Positions 1 to 9,272 of a DNA stretch of 64,000 nucleotides are shown here, piece by piece. The stretch is taken from assembly GCA_963713085.1 (NCBI GenBank), contig CAVQKQ010000011.1, positions 62,001-126,000 of the forward strand, written 5' to 3'. The position numbers and the translations under genes are program-made. The first letter of the stretch is position 1; each line of letters opens with the position of its first letter. Origin of the DNA: PFJX01 sp963713085. GTDB taxonomy: Bacteria; Pseudomonadota; Gammaproteobacteria; Burkholderiales; Thiobacillaceae. The notes under the pieces were generated by a model that saw only the letters and a list, made by a program, of their open reading frames with translations, did no database searches and was not told where the DNA came from.

Positions 1-1
1 T

Positions 2-1711
2 AGCAAGTACCGCCCCTTCCCCCCGGTCCGGCTTCAGGACCGCACCTGGCCCGACCGGGCCATCACCTCGCCCCCCGTCTGGATGAGCACCGACCTGCGG
101 GACGGCAACCAGGCCCTGTTCGAGCCCATGGACGCCGAGCGCAAGCTGCGCATGTTCCGGACCCTCTGCCGCATCGGCTTCAAGGAGATCGAGGTGGCCT
201 TCCCCTCCGCCTCCCAGACCGATTTCGCCTTCGTGCGCCGGCTGATCGAGGAGCGGCTCATCCCCGACGACGTGACCATCGAAGTGCTCACCCAGGCCCG
301 GGAGCACCTGATCCGCCGCACCATGGAATCCCTGGCGGGGGCACGCCGGGCCATCGTCCACGTCTACAATGCCACCTCGCCCAGCTTCCGCCGGACCGTG
401 TTCAACATGGGCAAGGAGGAGGTGGTGGCCATGGCCGTGGACAGCGTGAAGCTGGTGCGGGAACTGGCCGCGGCCCGGACGGAGACGGAATGGGTGCTGG
501 AATACAGCCCGGAGACCTTCACCGCCACCGAACTGGAATTCGCCAAGGCGGTGTGCGACGCGGTGACCGGGGCCTGGGGCGCCACGCCGGAACGCAAAGC
601 CATCATCAACCTGCCCGCCACGGTGGAGGTGGCCACCTCCAACGTCTATGCCGACCAGATCGAGTGGATGCACCGGCACCTGGCCCGCCGGGACAGCGTT
701 GTCCTCAGCGTGCACCCCCACAACGACCGGGGCAGCGCCGTGGCCGCCGCCGAGCTGGCGTTGATGGCCGGCGCCGACCGGGTGGAAGGCTGCCTGTTCG
801 GCAACGGCGAGCGCACCGGCAACGTGGACCTGGTGACCCTGGCCCTCAACCTCTACACCCAGGGCGTGGACCCGGGCCTGGACTTCTCCGACATCGATGG
901 CGTGGCCCGCACCGCCGAGCACTGCACCCGGCTGCCAATCCACCCGCGCCATCCCTACGTGGGCGACCTGGTGTTCACCGCCTTCTCCGGCTCCCACCAG
1001 GACGCCATCAAGAAGGGCTTCGCCGTGCAGCAGAAAGACCAGATATGGGAAGTCCCCTACCTGCCCATCGACCCGGCGGACTTGGGCCGCAGCTACGACT
1101 CCATCATTCGGGTCAACAGCCAGTCCGGCAAAGGCGGCGTGGCCTACCTGCTGGAAGAGCACTACGGCATCGTCATGCCCCGGCGCATGCAGGTGGAATT
1201 CAGCGGCGTGGTCCAGCGCCATACCGATGCCGTCGGTACCGAGGTCAGCGCCAGCCAGCTTTGGGACCTGTTCCGTCAGACCTATCTGGAAGCAGATCAG
1301 CCCATCCAGTACCGGGAACACCACCTGTTCGAGGACGGCCCGGCCCAGGGCCTGCGCCTCACGGCCCGGCTGGCCGGCCGGGAGACGACCCTGGAAGGCG
1401 AGGGCACCGGCCCCATCGACGCCGTCATCCATGCCCTGGCCCAGGGCATGGGCCTGCCGGTGCGCATCCAGTCCTACGAGGAACGTTCCCTGGGCCAGGG
1501 CGCCGATGCCCGGGCCGTGGCCTACGTGGAGCTGGCCCAGGACGACCTGCCCGGCAGCGTGTTCGGCGTGGGCCTCCACGCCAACATCATCACCGCCTCG
1601 GTGCTGGCGGTGGTGTCGGCGGTGAACCGCAGCCTGTCTCGGCTGGATGAGACGGAGCAGAGGCGGGTGGTGAGTGGCTGGCGGGCACGGGCCTTAATCA
1701 GCGCAGGGTGA
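2..1711 (+). CDS. leuA: 2-isopropylmalate synthase, long form (5' end cut by window)
   Basis: First committed step of leucine synthesis: condenses acetyl-CoA with 2-oxoisovalerate in the cytosol. The reading frame is open from base 2, and the residues before the first internal ATG at 83 (KYRPFPPVRLQDRTWP) match the family N-terminus, so the true start lies just outside the window. The TDLRDGNQ metal/substrate motif is at about 86-109 and the HPHNDRG metal-binding motif at about 712-732. The C-terminal third looks like the leucine-binding regulatory domain. The length (at least 569 residues) fits the type-2 long LeuA rather than the E. coli type. The gene ends just before a strong hairpin. Confidence 0.95.
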   Translation, partial: SKYRPFPPVRLQDRTWPDRAITSPPVWMSTDLRDGNQALFEPMDAERKLRMFRTLCRIGFKEIEVAFPSASQTDFAFVRRLIEERLIPDDVTIEVLTQAREHLIRRTMESLAGARRAIVHVYNATSPSFRRTVFNMGKEEVVAMAVDSVKLVRELAAARTETEWVLEYSPETFTATELEFAKAVCDAVTGAWGATPERKAIINLPATVEVATSNVYADQIEWMHRHLARRDSVVLSVHPHNDRGSAVAAAELALMAGADRVEGCLFGNGERTGNVDLVTLALNLYTQGVDPGLDFSDIDGVARTAEHCTRLPIHPRHPYVGDLVFTAFSGSHQDAIKKGFAVQQKDQIWEVPYLPIDPADLGRSYDSIIRVNSQSGKGGVAYLLEEHYGIVMPRRMQVEFSGVVQRHTDAVGTEVSASQLWDLFRQTYLEADQPIQYREHHLFEDGPAQGLRLTARLAGRETTLEGEGTGPIDAVIHALAQGMGLPVRIQSYEERSLGQGADARAVAYVELAQDDLPGSVFGVGLHANIITASVLAVVSAVNRSLSRLDETEQRRVVSGWRARALISAG

Positions 1712-1717
1712 CCCCCT

Positions 1718-1745
1718 CTCCCCGCCAGCGGGGGCTGGCGGGGAG
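1718..1745 (+). terminator. Strong hairpin directly after leuA
   Basis: A perfect 12-bp inverted repeat (arms 1718-1729 and 1734-1745) with a GGGG loop starts 7 bases after the leuA stop. The stem is very GC-rich. Only a short ATTCT follows, not a full U tract, so it may stop transcription weakly or simply protect the 3' end of the mRNA. Similar GC-rich palindromes also occur as dispersed repeats. Confidence 0.5.
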
Positions 1746-2069
1746 ATTCTCCGAACTGGAATCTGGGGGAGCGCTGTCGTTCACCAGGTTGCAGCTTGGT
1801 TCGGCTATTCGGCCTAAACAGCCGCAGGACCTGACCAGAAAGCCGCCGTTCACAATTGCCTGCTTCCTTCTGCATCGAAGGAGAAGTAGCGCCCCACAAC
1901 CACTTCCTAATCTGCGCGCCTTAACAGTCGACTATAGGGGGTAGCCGCGATACCTATGATCCAAGTTGCTTCTGAAATATCGGGAGTAACATTACCGTTG
2001 CGGAAATATCAGCGATGTATACAGATTTATTTCGAGGTATTTTCGACGCTCGCCCTGAGGAGCAGTCCC
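1746..2069. other. Intergenic region between leuA and the diguanylate cyclase
   Basis: No convincing gene. A 78-codon frame (1708-1944) starts inside leuA and has no recognisable content. The 3' half is more AT-rich (about 1950-2040) and probably carries the promoter of the downstream gene. I could not assign -35 and -10 boxes with normal spacing. Confidence 0.5.
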
Positions 2070-3089
2070 ATGCGTTTAGAGCGCCAGCAACTCATCCAAT
2101 CACTGTTCAACGAGTACATCGAGATGTACGCCTCGCGTGACGTCCGTCTGACGACGAGGTTCAGCGAAGATTTCAGTGGCTTTGCCGGCAGTTCCGATGT
2201 TCTCGTCAAAGATCGAGACGAGTGGATAACGATCACCAGACTTGATTTTTCTCAGATACCCAACCGTATTCGCATTGAGGTGCTGGACCTCAAGATGCAG
2301 GATCTCTGCGACGACGTTGTCATTGTCACCGCATTCTTCCATATTCATCTGCCGATCCCCGAACACATACTCTCGCGGGAGAGCGCGCGTCTGGTGCTGG
2401 TTTTCCGGCGCGAAAGCGAGGACTGGATGATCGTGCACAGCGGCATCTCCGTCCCCTTCGGGCTTGCCCAGGACGGCGAGATATACCCAATGGACAGGTT
2501 GCAAGTGCGCAACCGCGAATTGGAGGCACTTATCGCGGAGCGTACCCAGGCGCTTGAAGAAGCCAATAGAAAGCTGGAAACGCTGAGCAATTTGGACGGG
2601 CTGACCGGCATCGCCAACCGTCGCCGCTTCGATCACATGCTTACACAGGAGTGGGACCGTGGGCAACGCGCCGGCACGCCGCTAGCACTGATAATGATCG
2701 ATGTAGACCTGTTCAAGGCTTTCAACGACCATTACGGCCACGTCGCCGGTGACGCCTGTCTGCAGGCTCTTGCCAAAGCAATAGCAAAAGCGGCGCGGCG
2801 TGCTGGGGAAACGGTGGCACGCTACGGTGGCGAGGAATTCGTCGTGCTTATGCCGAATACGAGCGAGGATGAGGCGCTGGAGGTCGCACGGCACATCCAG
2901 CAAGACATCTGGTTGCTGGCACTGCCACACTCTGGATCACCCCATAGCATCGTTTCCGTCAGCCTTGGCGTGACCAGTCTGGTTCCTTTAAGGGAACAAA
3001 TCGCTGAAAATTTGGTGCTCCAGGCTGATGCAGCGCTCTATCGTGCCAAAAAGTCGGGGCGAAACCGCCTTGAATTAGCGACAGTGTAA
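2070..3089 (+). CDS. Diguanylate cyclase with NTF2-like N-terminal domain
   Basis: Predicted to make c-di-GMP from two GTP in the cytosol. The ATG at 2070 is preferred over the one at 1956 because GAGGAG lies 7 nt upstream; this gives 339 residues. Residues 1-130 look like a SnoaL/NTF2-like fold (inferred from pattern), 145-172 form a charged coiled coil, and 174-335 are the GGDEF domain. The active motif GGEEF is at 253-257. The product-inhibition site is R-A-G-E instead of RxxD, so feedback inhibition may be weakened. There is no membrane segment or signal peptide. It is monocistronic and convergent with the FecR-domain gene. Confidence 0.85.
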   Translation: MRLERQQLIQSLFNEYIEMYASRDVRLTTRFSEDFSGFAGSSDVLVKDRDEWITITRLDFSQIPNRIRIEVLDLKMQDLCDDVVIVTAFFHIHLPIPEHILSRESARLVLVFRRESEDWMIVHSGISVPFGLAQDGEIYPMDRLQVRNRELEALIAERTQALEEANRKLETLSNLDGLTGIANRRRFDHMLTQEWDRGQRAGTPLALIMIDVDLFKAFNDHYGHVAGDACLQALAKAIAKAARRAGETVARYGGEEFVVLMPNTSEDEALEVARHIQQDIWLLALPHSGSPHSIVSVSLGVTSLVPLREQIAENLVLQADAALYRAKKSGRNRLELATV

Positions 3090-3425
3090 ATGGTCTGACG
3101 TTGACTGGCTTTAGGGCGTTGCAGGGGGCGGTAGCCCCTTGCGGTTTTAGGAGGGCGCTGCGCCCGCCTTCCACGGATTTCTTGGCACCTTGGCCCGCTA
3201 GCAACATCTGCGGTTCACTCATACCAAGCACCACATCATGAACGGCCGCAATGGCCGGGCTTGAGCCAGTCAACCGGGTGACTTCCTCAGGCCGCTTCTT
3301 GCGGATTGCCGCCCCTTGATATCCAAAGCGATGCGACGTGCCTGTGAGGTCAATTCTCAGATACCACAGACGAGACGGTTGGCATTCGCCACGCTTCCAG
3401 GGTTTGGGCAAGGCGGGTGCGGCCG
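3090..3425. other. Intergenic region between convergent genes, possible remnant
   Basis: This lies between two convergent stop codons. Two GC-rich inverted repeats sit at about 3127-3147 (AGGGGGCGGTAGCCCCT) and 3151-3171 (GGGCGCTGCGCCC); either could terminate transcription. One minus-strand frame stays open across most of the region and into both neighbours, but it has no plausible start and I do not recognise it. It may be chance in GC-rich DNA or an eroded gene tail. Confidence 0.4.
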
Positions 3426-5297
3426 TCAGAGGGCGGGCAACAAGGGCAGCATCAGCCACCAGAGACAGGGGGGGCGCTGAATCTCGATGCTGGCCGCTTC
3501 GCTGGCCGGACCCTGGACGCCTTCCGCCCCCACGCCTTTGACCCTGACCCAATAGGTTCCGGGCGCCGGCTTTTCCAGACTGGCCTTGGTTTCTGTTGCC
3601 TGAATCTGGGCAATCGGCTTGCCGAAGCCGGCATCCGCCGACAATTCCACGATGAAGGACTGGGCCTCTCCCTGCCAGGTGGCGACCAGCTTGTCGTCCT
3701 GGACCTGGAGCGCTAGGCCGGCTGGCTGTTTCGGCGGCAATATGACCGGGCTGGAGGTGCTCCAGGCACCGGCCTGACCGTCCGCCTCGAGGCCGCGCAC
3801 GCGCCAGAAGTACTTTCCAGGTTCCAACTTCTGCTCCAGGGTGGTCTGCTCCGTTTCCTGTTTTATCGACGGATTGGACAACGCGGCATCCCCGCCTAAT
3901 TCGAACGCATAGCGCGCCGCCCCTTTGGTTGGCGACCAGGCGAAGCTAACCTGGCCGGGACTTACCTGGGCCTCGCCGCCTGTCGGCGCACCCGGCAGGA
4001 GTTGGACCAGGAATGCCCGGTGGGGGCTCCAGTCATGGGCCTGGCCGGTCTCGTCCAGGCTGGTGATGCGCCAATGCCAAGTGCCTTCGGGCAGGGTCTC
4101 TTCGTGCTGGAGCATGGCGGGCAGGCGACGCTCGATCACTCCGCTGCTGAATTCCGGGGTGGGCGCGATCTGGAGGAGATAACCCGTCGCCCCGACGGCG
4201 GCGCTCCAGGCGAATCGTATGTCCTGGCGATAGAGGCGTTCACCAAGGGCCGGGCTGGTCGGCATCGGCGGCAAGGGCCGGGCATCCAGTTCGAAGGCGT
4301 GATCCAGGTTGCGGCCTTCCAGGCCGACGTCATCGATGGCACGCAGGCGCAACCGGTAATGGCCGTCCGGCAAGTCGTCCGGCCAGATGAAGGCGGGTTC
4401 CGTCGTCATATCGTCCGTCAGGACTTGGGCGAACTCGGGATCGGCCGCCACCTGGACCCGATAGCGCTGTGCGCCGGGCACGGGCTGCCAGATGAATCCA
4501 AGGGGCAGTCGCAGAATCCTCGCCGGCAGGCCGTCCGCCGAAGGGGCGGGCAGCAGGGGCCGGGGCGGAGCGGGGGGCTTGCCTTTCTCGGTCACGCTGC
4601 CGAATCCGCCCGCCACGCTGACGGATCTGCCCTGGGCAGATACTGCCACCGTCCCTTCCAGTACCTCGTTGCGCAGGGCACTGCCGTCTTCGGCCAGATT
4701 CAGGCGGAAATCCGTACCGCGCAGGCCGGCTACCGCCACCGGCGTGACCACGCGGAAGCCGCCGACGGGGGCGAGCTGTTTCGCGGCGTGGGCTTCCAGC
4801 CGGCCGCTTTCCAGGGAGAGTTCCGTGGAAACCATGCCGGTCTTGCCGTAGGCGGCCAGGCGCCCGAAACTCATCCTGCTGGAGTCCTGCTGGGTCAGGC
4901 TGGTGCCGTCCGCAAACCGGAAGGCGGAGCTGCTGCGGGGACCCGTGATCACGGTCTCGCCGCCGACCAGCTGGTCACCCGCCCTCAGGCGCTGGTAAGA
5001 GCCGGATGCCGACCGGAAACGCACGTTACCGGTGACTGCGGTGACCGTCACCGGCGCGGGCGTGACCTTGAGCAACTGGACGGGGATCTTGATGCGCGTG
5101 TTGGCGGGCAGTTTCCTCGGGTCCGCCAGGGTGTTCGCCACCTGGACCTTGGGCCAGTCCCGGGGGTTCTTGAGATACTGCTTGCCGATGCCGATCAGGG
5201 TATCCCCGGGGTAGGTGAGATACAGCCAGTCGGCGGCCAGGCCGGGCACGGTAAATAAACTCGTGATCAGGGTCGCGACCAGAAGAAGGACACGCAT
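3426..5297 (-). CDS. LysM and FecR domain envelope protein with fibronectin-like repeats
   Basis: Predicted exported protein of 623 residues. The start is the methionine at 5297, which begins a clear signal peptide (MRVLLLVATLITSLFTVPGLA); an in-frame start 15 codons upstream would bury it. Residues 24-72 form a LysM peptidoglycan-binding module (YPGDTLIGIGKQYLKNP). About 85-220 is a FecR-like beta domain (VAGLRGTDFRL). The rest contains several fibronectin/Ig-like segments with repeated patterns of the type YRVQVAADPEF and YLLQIAPTPEF. The C-terminus is short and hydrophobic (CLWWLMLPLLPAL). No sigma factor or FecA-type receptor lies beside it, so a structural or signalling role in the envelope is more likely than iron signalling. 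Confidence 0.8.
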   Translation of the reverse strand: MRVLLLVATLITSLFTVPGLAADWLYLTYPGDTLIGIGKQYLKNPRDWPKVQVANTLADPRKLPANTRIKIPVQLLKVTPAPVTVTAVTGNVRFRSASGSYQRLRAGDQLVGGETVITGPRSSSAFRFADGTSLTQQDSSRMSFGRLAAYGKTGMVSTELSLESGRLEAHAAKQLAPVGGFRVVTPVAVAGLRGTDFRLNLAEDGSALRNEVLEGTVAVSAQGRSVSVAGGFGSVTEKGKPPAPPRPLLPAPSADGLPARILRLPLGFIWQPVPGAQRYRVQVAADPEFAQVLTDDMTTEPAFIWPDDLPDGHYRLRLRAIDDVGLEGRNLDHAFELDARPLPPMPTSPALGERLYRQDIRFAWSAAVGATGYLLQIAPTPEFSSGVIERRLPAMLQHEETLPEGTWHWRITSLDETGQAHDWSPHRAFLVQLLPGAPTGGEAQVSPGQVSFAWSPTKGAARYAFELGGDAALSNPSIKQETEQTTLEQKLEPGKYFWRVRGLEADGQAGAWSTSSPVILPPKQPAGLALQVQDDKLVATWQGEAQSFIVELSADAGFGKPIAQIQATETKASLEKPAPGTYWVRVKGVGAEGVQGPASEAASIEIQRPPCLWWLMLPLLPAL

Positions 5298-5389
5298 GAT
5301 GGCTTGCCTCGGATAGGAGCAGTGTGGGGTGCTTTCTTTCACTATAAGCTGTCAGGCTGAGATTGGGATTTCTATAGGAGTCGAGAATC

Positions 5390-6592
5390 ATGCAGATCGG
5401 TACGCCGCTGTCCCCTTCCGCCACCCGGGTCATGCTGCTGGGGGCGGGGGAATTGGGCAAGGAGGTAATCATCGCCCTGCAGCGCCTGGGGGTCGAGGTG
5501 ACCGCCGTGGATCGTTACGACAATGCCCCCGGCCATCAGGTCGCCCACCATGCCCAGTGCATCGATATGAGCGACGGCAATGTCCTGGGGCGCCTGATCG
5601 AGTCGGTAAAACCCCATTGGATCGTGCCGGAGATCGAGGCCATTGCCACCGAAACACTGCTGGAACTGGAGAAGTCGGGCGTCTGCCGCGTTGTGCCCAC
5701 TGCCCGGGCGGCCAATCTCACCATGAACCGGGAGGGCATCCGGCGGCTGGCGGCGGAGACCCTGAATCTGCCCACCTCCCCTTATGCCTTCGCCGATTCC
5801 CTGGGTGAAATGCAAACCGCGGTGGAAGGCGAGGGCGGAGTCGGCTATCCCTGCCTGGTCAAGCCGGTCATGTCCTCATCCGGCAAGGGACAAAGCAAGG
5901 TCGACGGGCCGGAGGACCTGGCCGAGGCGTGGTATTACGCCAACGCCGCGGGCCGGGTGAAAAAAGGCCGGGTCATCGTCGAGGGCTTCGTCGACTTCGA
6001 TTACGAGATCACCTTGCTGACGGTGCGGGCCATGGGTCAGGACGGCCGGGTGGAAACCCATTTCTGTGCGCCCATCGGCCATGTCCAGGTCAAGGGGGAT
6101 TACGTGGAAAGCTGGCAGCCCCAGCCCATGTCGCCCGCCGCCTTGGCACAAGCCAAGGCCATGGCCCGGGCGGTCACGGACGATTTGGGCGGGCAAGGCA
6201 TCTTCGGCGTGGAGTGCTTCGTGAAGGGCGACCAAGTCTGGTTTTCCGAGGTCAGCCCCCGGCCCCACGATACCGGCATGGTGACCATGGCGACCCAGCG
6301 CCAGAACGAGTTCGAACTCCATGCCAGGGCCATCCTGGGCCTGCCGGTGGACGTCTCCCTGCGCAACCCGGGTGCCTCGGCGGTGATCTACGGCGGCCTG
6401 GAAGGGCGCGGCATCCGCTTCGAGGGGGTGGACGAGGCCTTGCAGGTACCCGGTACCGACCTGCGTTTGTTCGGCAAGCCCGAGGCATTTTCGCGTAGGC
6501 GCATGGGGGTCGTATTGGCGGAAGGCGAGGACATCGAGCAAGCTCGGGCGCGGGCCAGGGAAGCAGCCGGCAAAGTGCGTCCAACTGCTTGA
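5390..6592 (+). CDS. purT: Formate-dependent phosphoribosylglycinamide formyltransferase
   Basis: ATP-grasp enzyme that formylates GAR with formate and ATP, the folate-independent route at step 3 of purine synthesis. It is 400 residues, the family size. The N-terminal nucleotide-binding segment MLLGAGELGKEV, the central ATP-grasp segment CLVKPVMSSSGKGQS and the C-terminal metal-binding region FSEVSPRPHDTGMV are all visible. AGGAG lies 9 nt before the ATG. It reads divergently from the FecR-domain gene with about 90 bp between starts. Confidence 0.95.
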   Translation: MQIGTPLSPSATRVMLLGAGELGKEVIIALQRLGVEVTAVDRYDNAPGHQVAHHAQCIDMSDGNVLGRLIESVKPHWIVPEIEAIATETLLELEKSGVCRVVPTARAANLTMNREGIRRLAAETLNLPTSPYAFADSLGEMQTAVEGEGGVGYPCLVKPVMSSSGKGQSKVDGPEDLAEAWYYANAAGRVKKGRVIVEGFVDFDYEITLLTVRAMGQDGRVETHFCAPIGHVQVKGDYVESWQPQPMSPAALAQAKAMARAVTDDLGGQGIFGVECFVKGDQVWFSEVSPRPHDTGMVTMATQRQNEFELHARAILGLPVDVSLRNPGASAVIYGGLEGRGIRFEGVDEALQVPGTDLRLFGKPEAFSRRRMGVVLAEGEDIEQARARAREAAGKVRPTA

Positions 6593-6655
6593 AAAACCGG
6601 CGGTTTGTCGCCGGGTCCGTGTAGAATATTAGACTTTGCTAAATTCAGGACTGTC

Positions 6656-8497
6656 ATGTCTCGCGCCTTACGGAATATCGCCATCATTGCCCACGTCGAC
6701 CACGGCAAGACCACCCTGGTGGACAAATTGCTGCGTCAATCCGGCACCTTCGCCGCCCACCAGCATGTGGACGAACGGGTCATGGACTCCAACGACCTGG
6801 AGAAGGAACGGGGCATCACCATCCTGGCCAAGAACACGTCGGTGGAATACGAGGGTGTCCACATCAATATCGTCGACACCCCAGGCCACGCCGATTTCGG
6901 CGGCGAGGTGGAACGCGTTCTGGGCATGGTGGACGGCGTGCTGCTGCTGGTGGATGCGGTGGAAGGCCCCATGCCCCAGACCCGCTTCGTCACCAAGAAG
7001 GCCCTGGCCCTGGGCCTGAAGCCCATCGTGGTGGTCAACAAGGTGGACCGGGACGGCGCCGACGCGGACAACGCGGTCAACCTGACCTTCGATCTGTTCG
7101 ACAAACTGAATGCTTCGGACGAACAGCTGGATTTCCCCATAGTCTATGCGTCGGCCCTCAACGGCTGGGCGGCCATGGATATGGATGCGCCACGTGACAG
7201 CATGAAGCCCCTGTTCGAGACCATCCTGAAGCACGTACCGGCGCCCGCGACCGACGAGGAGGCGCCTCTGCAGTTGCAGATCTCTGCCTTGGACTACTCC
7301 ACTTACATGGGCCGCATTGGCGTCGGCCGCATCCAGCGCGGCCGGGTCAAGACCGGCCAGCAGGTCATGGTCTTGTTCGGCACCGACGCAGAGATGGCCG
7401 AGCACGAGCGCACCCCCATCAAGGCCAAGATCGGCCAAGTATTAGGCTATAAGGGCTTGAACAAGGTCGAGTTGCCGGAAGGTCTGGCCGGCGACATTGT
7501 CCAGATCACCGGCATCGAGGACCTGGTGCTGGGCGCCACCATCACCGACCCGGAGCAGCCGGAAGCCCTGCCGCTGCTGAAGATCGACGAGCCTACCCTG
7601 TCCATGCAGTTCATGGTCAATACCAGCCCCCTGGCGGGCACCGAGGGCAAATTCGTCACCAGCCGTCAGATCCGCGACCGCCTGCACAAAGAACTGCTCA
7701 CCAACATGGCGCTGCGGGTCCACGACACCAAGGACGCCGACATTTTCGACGTCTCGGGACGTGGCGAACTGCACCTGTCCATCCTGATCGAGAATATGCG
7801 CCGAGAGGGCTTCGAGTTGGCCGTGGGCCGGCCCCGGGTGGTCAAGAAGGTGGTGGATGGCGTTGAGTTGGAGCCCTACGAGCAGCTTACCGTCGACGTC
7901 GAGGAGGGCCATCAGGGGGCGGTTATGGAGACCCTGGGCCTGCGTCGCGGCGACATGCTGGACATGGTGCCGGACGGCCGGGGCCGGGTACGCATCGAAT
8001 ACCGCATCCCGGCGCGTGGATTGATCGGCTTCCAGGGCGAGTTCATGAACCTGACCCGGGGCACCGGCCTGCTTTCCCACGTGTTCGACGAATACGCTCC
8101 GGTCAAGGAGGGCGGCGTCGCCGAACGGCGCAACGGTGTGCTGATCTCCCAGGAGGACGGCGAGGCGGTGGCCTACGCCTTGTGGAAGCTGCAGGATCGC
8201 GGCCGCATGTTCGTCAGCCCCGGCGACAGGCTGTACGAAGGCATGGTGATCGGCATCCACAGCCGGGACAACGATCTGGTGGTGAACCCCATCAAGGGCA
8301 AGCAGCTCACCAACGTGCGTGCCTCCGGCACCGACGAGGCGGTGCGCCTGGTGCCGCCCATCGACATGAGCCTGGAAAAGGCCATCGAGTTCATCGCCGA
8401 GGACGAACTGGTGGAGATAACCCCCAAGACCGTCCGCATCCGCAAGCGTTATCTGAAGGAGCACGAACGCAAGCGGGCGGCGCGGGAAGAAGGCTGA
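6656..8497 (+). CDS. typA: Ribosome-associated translational GTPase TypA/BipA
   Basis: Elongation-factor-like GTPase that binds the 70S ribosome and affects 50S assembly and stress responses. The start at 6656 (MSRALRNIAIIAHVDHGKTT) matches the family and follows AGGA by 5 nt; an earlier in-frame ATG at 6605 adds 17 residues with no homology pattern. The G1 motif AHVDHGKTT is at residues 9-17, followed by RGITI, DTPGHADF and NKVD. The length of 613 residues is typical. It is followed 6 bp later by mtfA, so the two may be co-transcribed. Confidence 0.95.
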   Translation: MSRALRNIAIIAHVDHGKTTLVDKLLRQSGTFAAHQHVDERVMDSNDLEKERGITILAKNTSVEYEGVHINIVDTPGHADFGGEVERVLGMVDGVLLLVDAVEGPMPQTRFVTKKALALGLKPIVVVNKVDRDGADADNAVNLTFDLFDKLNASDEQLDFPIVYASALNGWAAMDMDAPRDSMKPLFETILKHVPAPATDEEAPLQLQISALDYSTYMGRIGVGRIQRGRVKTGQQVMVLFGTDAEMAEHERTPIKAKIGQVLGYKGLNKVELPEGLAGDIVQITGIEDLVLGATITDPEQPEALPLLKIDEPTLSMQFMVNTSPLAGTEGKFVTSRQIRDRLHKELLTNMALRVHDTKDADIFDVSGRGELHLSILIENMRREGFELAVGRPRVVKKVVDGVELEPYEQLTVDVEEGHQGAVMETLGLRRGDMLDMVPDGRGRVRIEYRIPARGLIGFQGEFMNLTRGTGLLSHVFDEYAPVKEGGVAERRNGVLISQEDGEAVAYALWKLQDRGRMFVSPGDRLYEGMVIGIHSRDNDLVVNPIKGKQLTNVRASGTDEAVRLVPPIDMSLEKAIEFIAEDELVEITPKTVRIRKRYLKEHERKRAAREEG

Positions 8498-8503
8498 GGC
8501 CGG

Positions 8504-9265
8504 ATGGCGGGCCTGTTCAAGGCGCTGTTCGGCAGGCCCGCACCCCTGCCATCGCCTTCTGAACAGGATTGGCGGGAAGTCTTGGCTCTGCCGGTTTTCC
8601 ACGGCCTTACCGGCGAGGAGCGGGTGACGCTGAGGCGGTTGGCGCTACGCCTGCTCGGCGACAAGACCTTCACCCCGGTGGCGGATGCGGCTCCGAGCGG
8701 CCGGGAGCTCGCCGTCATCGCCGGCCAGGCGGCCCTGCCCATCCTGCATCTGGGCTACAACTGGTACGCAGGTTGGAACGAGGTGATCATCTACCCCCAG
8801 CAATTCGTGCCGGAGCGGGACGTCACCGATGATTTCGGCGTGGTGCACCGGGTGCGCCAGCCCCTGAGCGGAGAGGCCTGGAGGGGCGGGCCCCTGATCC
8901 TGTCGCTGGACGACGTGGCCTGGTCCGGCTACCGCGAGGGCTACAACGTGGTGATCCACGAGTTCGCCCACAAGCTGGACATGCGGAACGGCACAGCAAA
9001 TGGGGTGCCGCCCCTGCACGGGGACATGGATGTGGCGAAATGGTCCGCCGCCTTCGCCGTCGCCTATGGCGCTTTCTGCCGGCTAGTGGACGCTGGCCGG
9101 GAGACGGGTATCGACCCTTACGCCGCGGAGAGCCCGGCGGAGTTCTTCGCGGTGCTGTCGGAGTATTTTTTCGAACTGCCGGACTTGGTCAAGCAAGGTT
9201 TCCCGGCGGTGTACCAACAACTGAATGCGTTTTATCGGCAAGACCCCTTTGCCCGCTTGGAGTAA
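8504..9265 (+). CDS. mtfA: MtfA-family zinc peptidase
   Basis: A 253-residue cytosolic protein of the MtfA (DUF980) family, in E. coli a zinc aminopeptidase that also titrates the repressor Mlc. The zinc motif HEFAH is at residues 152-156, preceded by the typical segment SGYREGYNVVI. The downstream E-rich segment YAAESPAEFFAVLSEYFFE, probably holding the third metal ligand, is also visible. It lies 6 bp after typA and 7 bp before the thioredoxin gene. An Mlc link cannot be inferred because no sugar PTS genes are nearby. Confidence 0.9.
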   Translation: MAGLFKALFGRPAPLPSPSEQDWREVLALPVFHGLTGEERVTLRRLALRLLGDKTFTPVADAAPSGRELAVIAGQAALPILHLGYNWYAGWNEVIIYPQQFVPERDVTDDFGVVHRVRQPLSGEAWRGGPLILSLDDVAWSGYREGYNVVIHEFAHKLDMRNGTANGVPPLHGDMDVAKWSAAFAVAYGAFCRLVDAGRETGIDPYAAESPAEFFAVLSEYFFELPDLVKQGFPAVYQQLNAFYRQDPFARLE

Positions 9266-9272
9266 GCGAATC

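Noticed and set aside
2959..3552. Minus-strand gene across the diguanylate cyclase / FecR junction
   Set aside because: It overlaps both neighbours, lacks a credible start, and its translation is not recognisable; kept only as a possible remnant in the intergenic entry.
4002..5258. Plus-strand frame inside the FecR-domain gene (418 codons)
   Set aside because: It is a shadow of a gene with a clear signal peptide and LysM/FecR domains; its translation shows no domain pattern.
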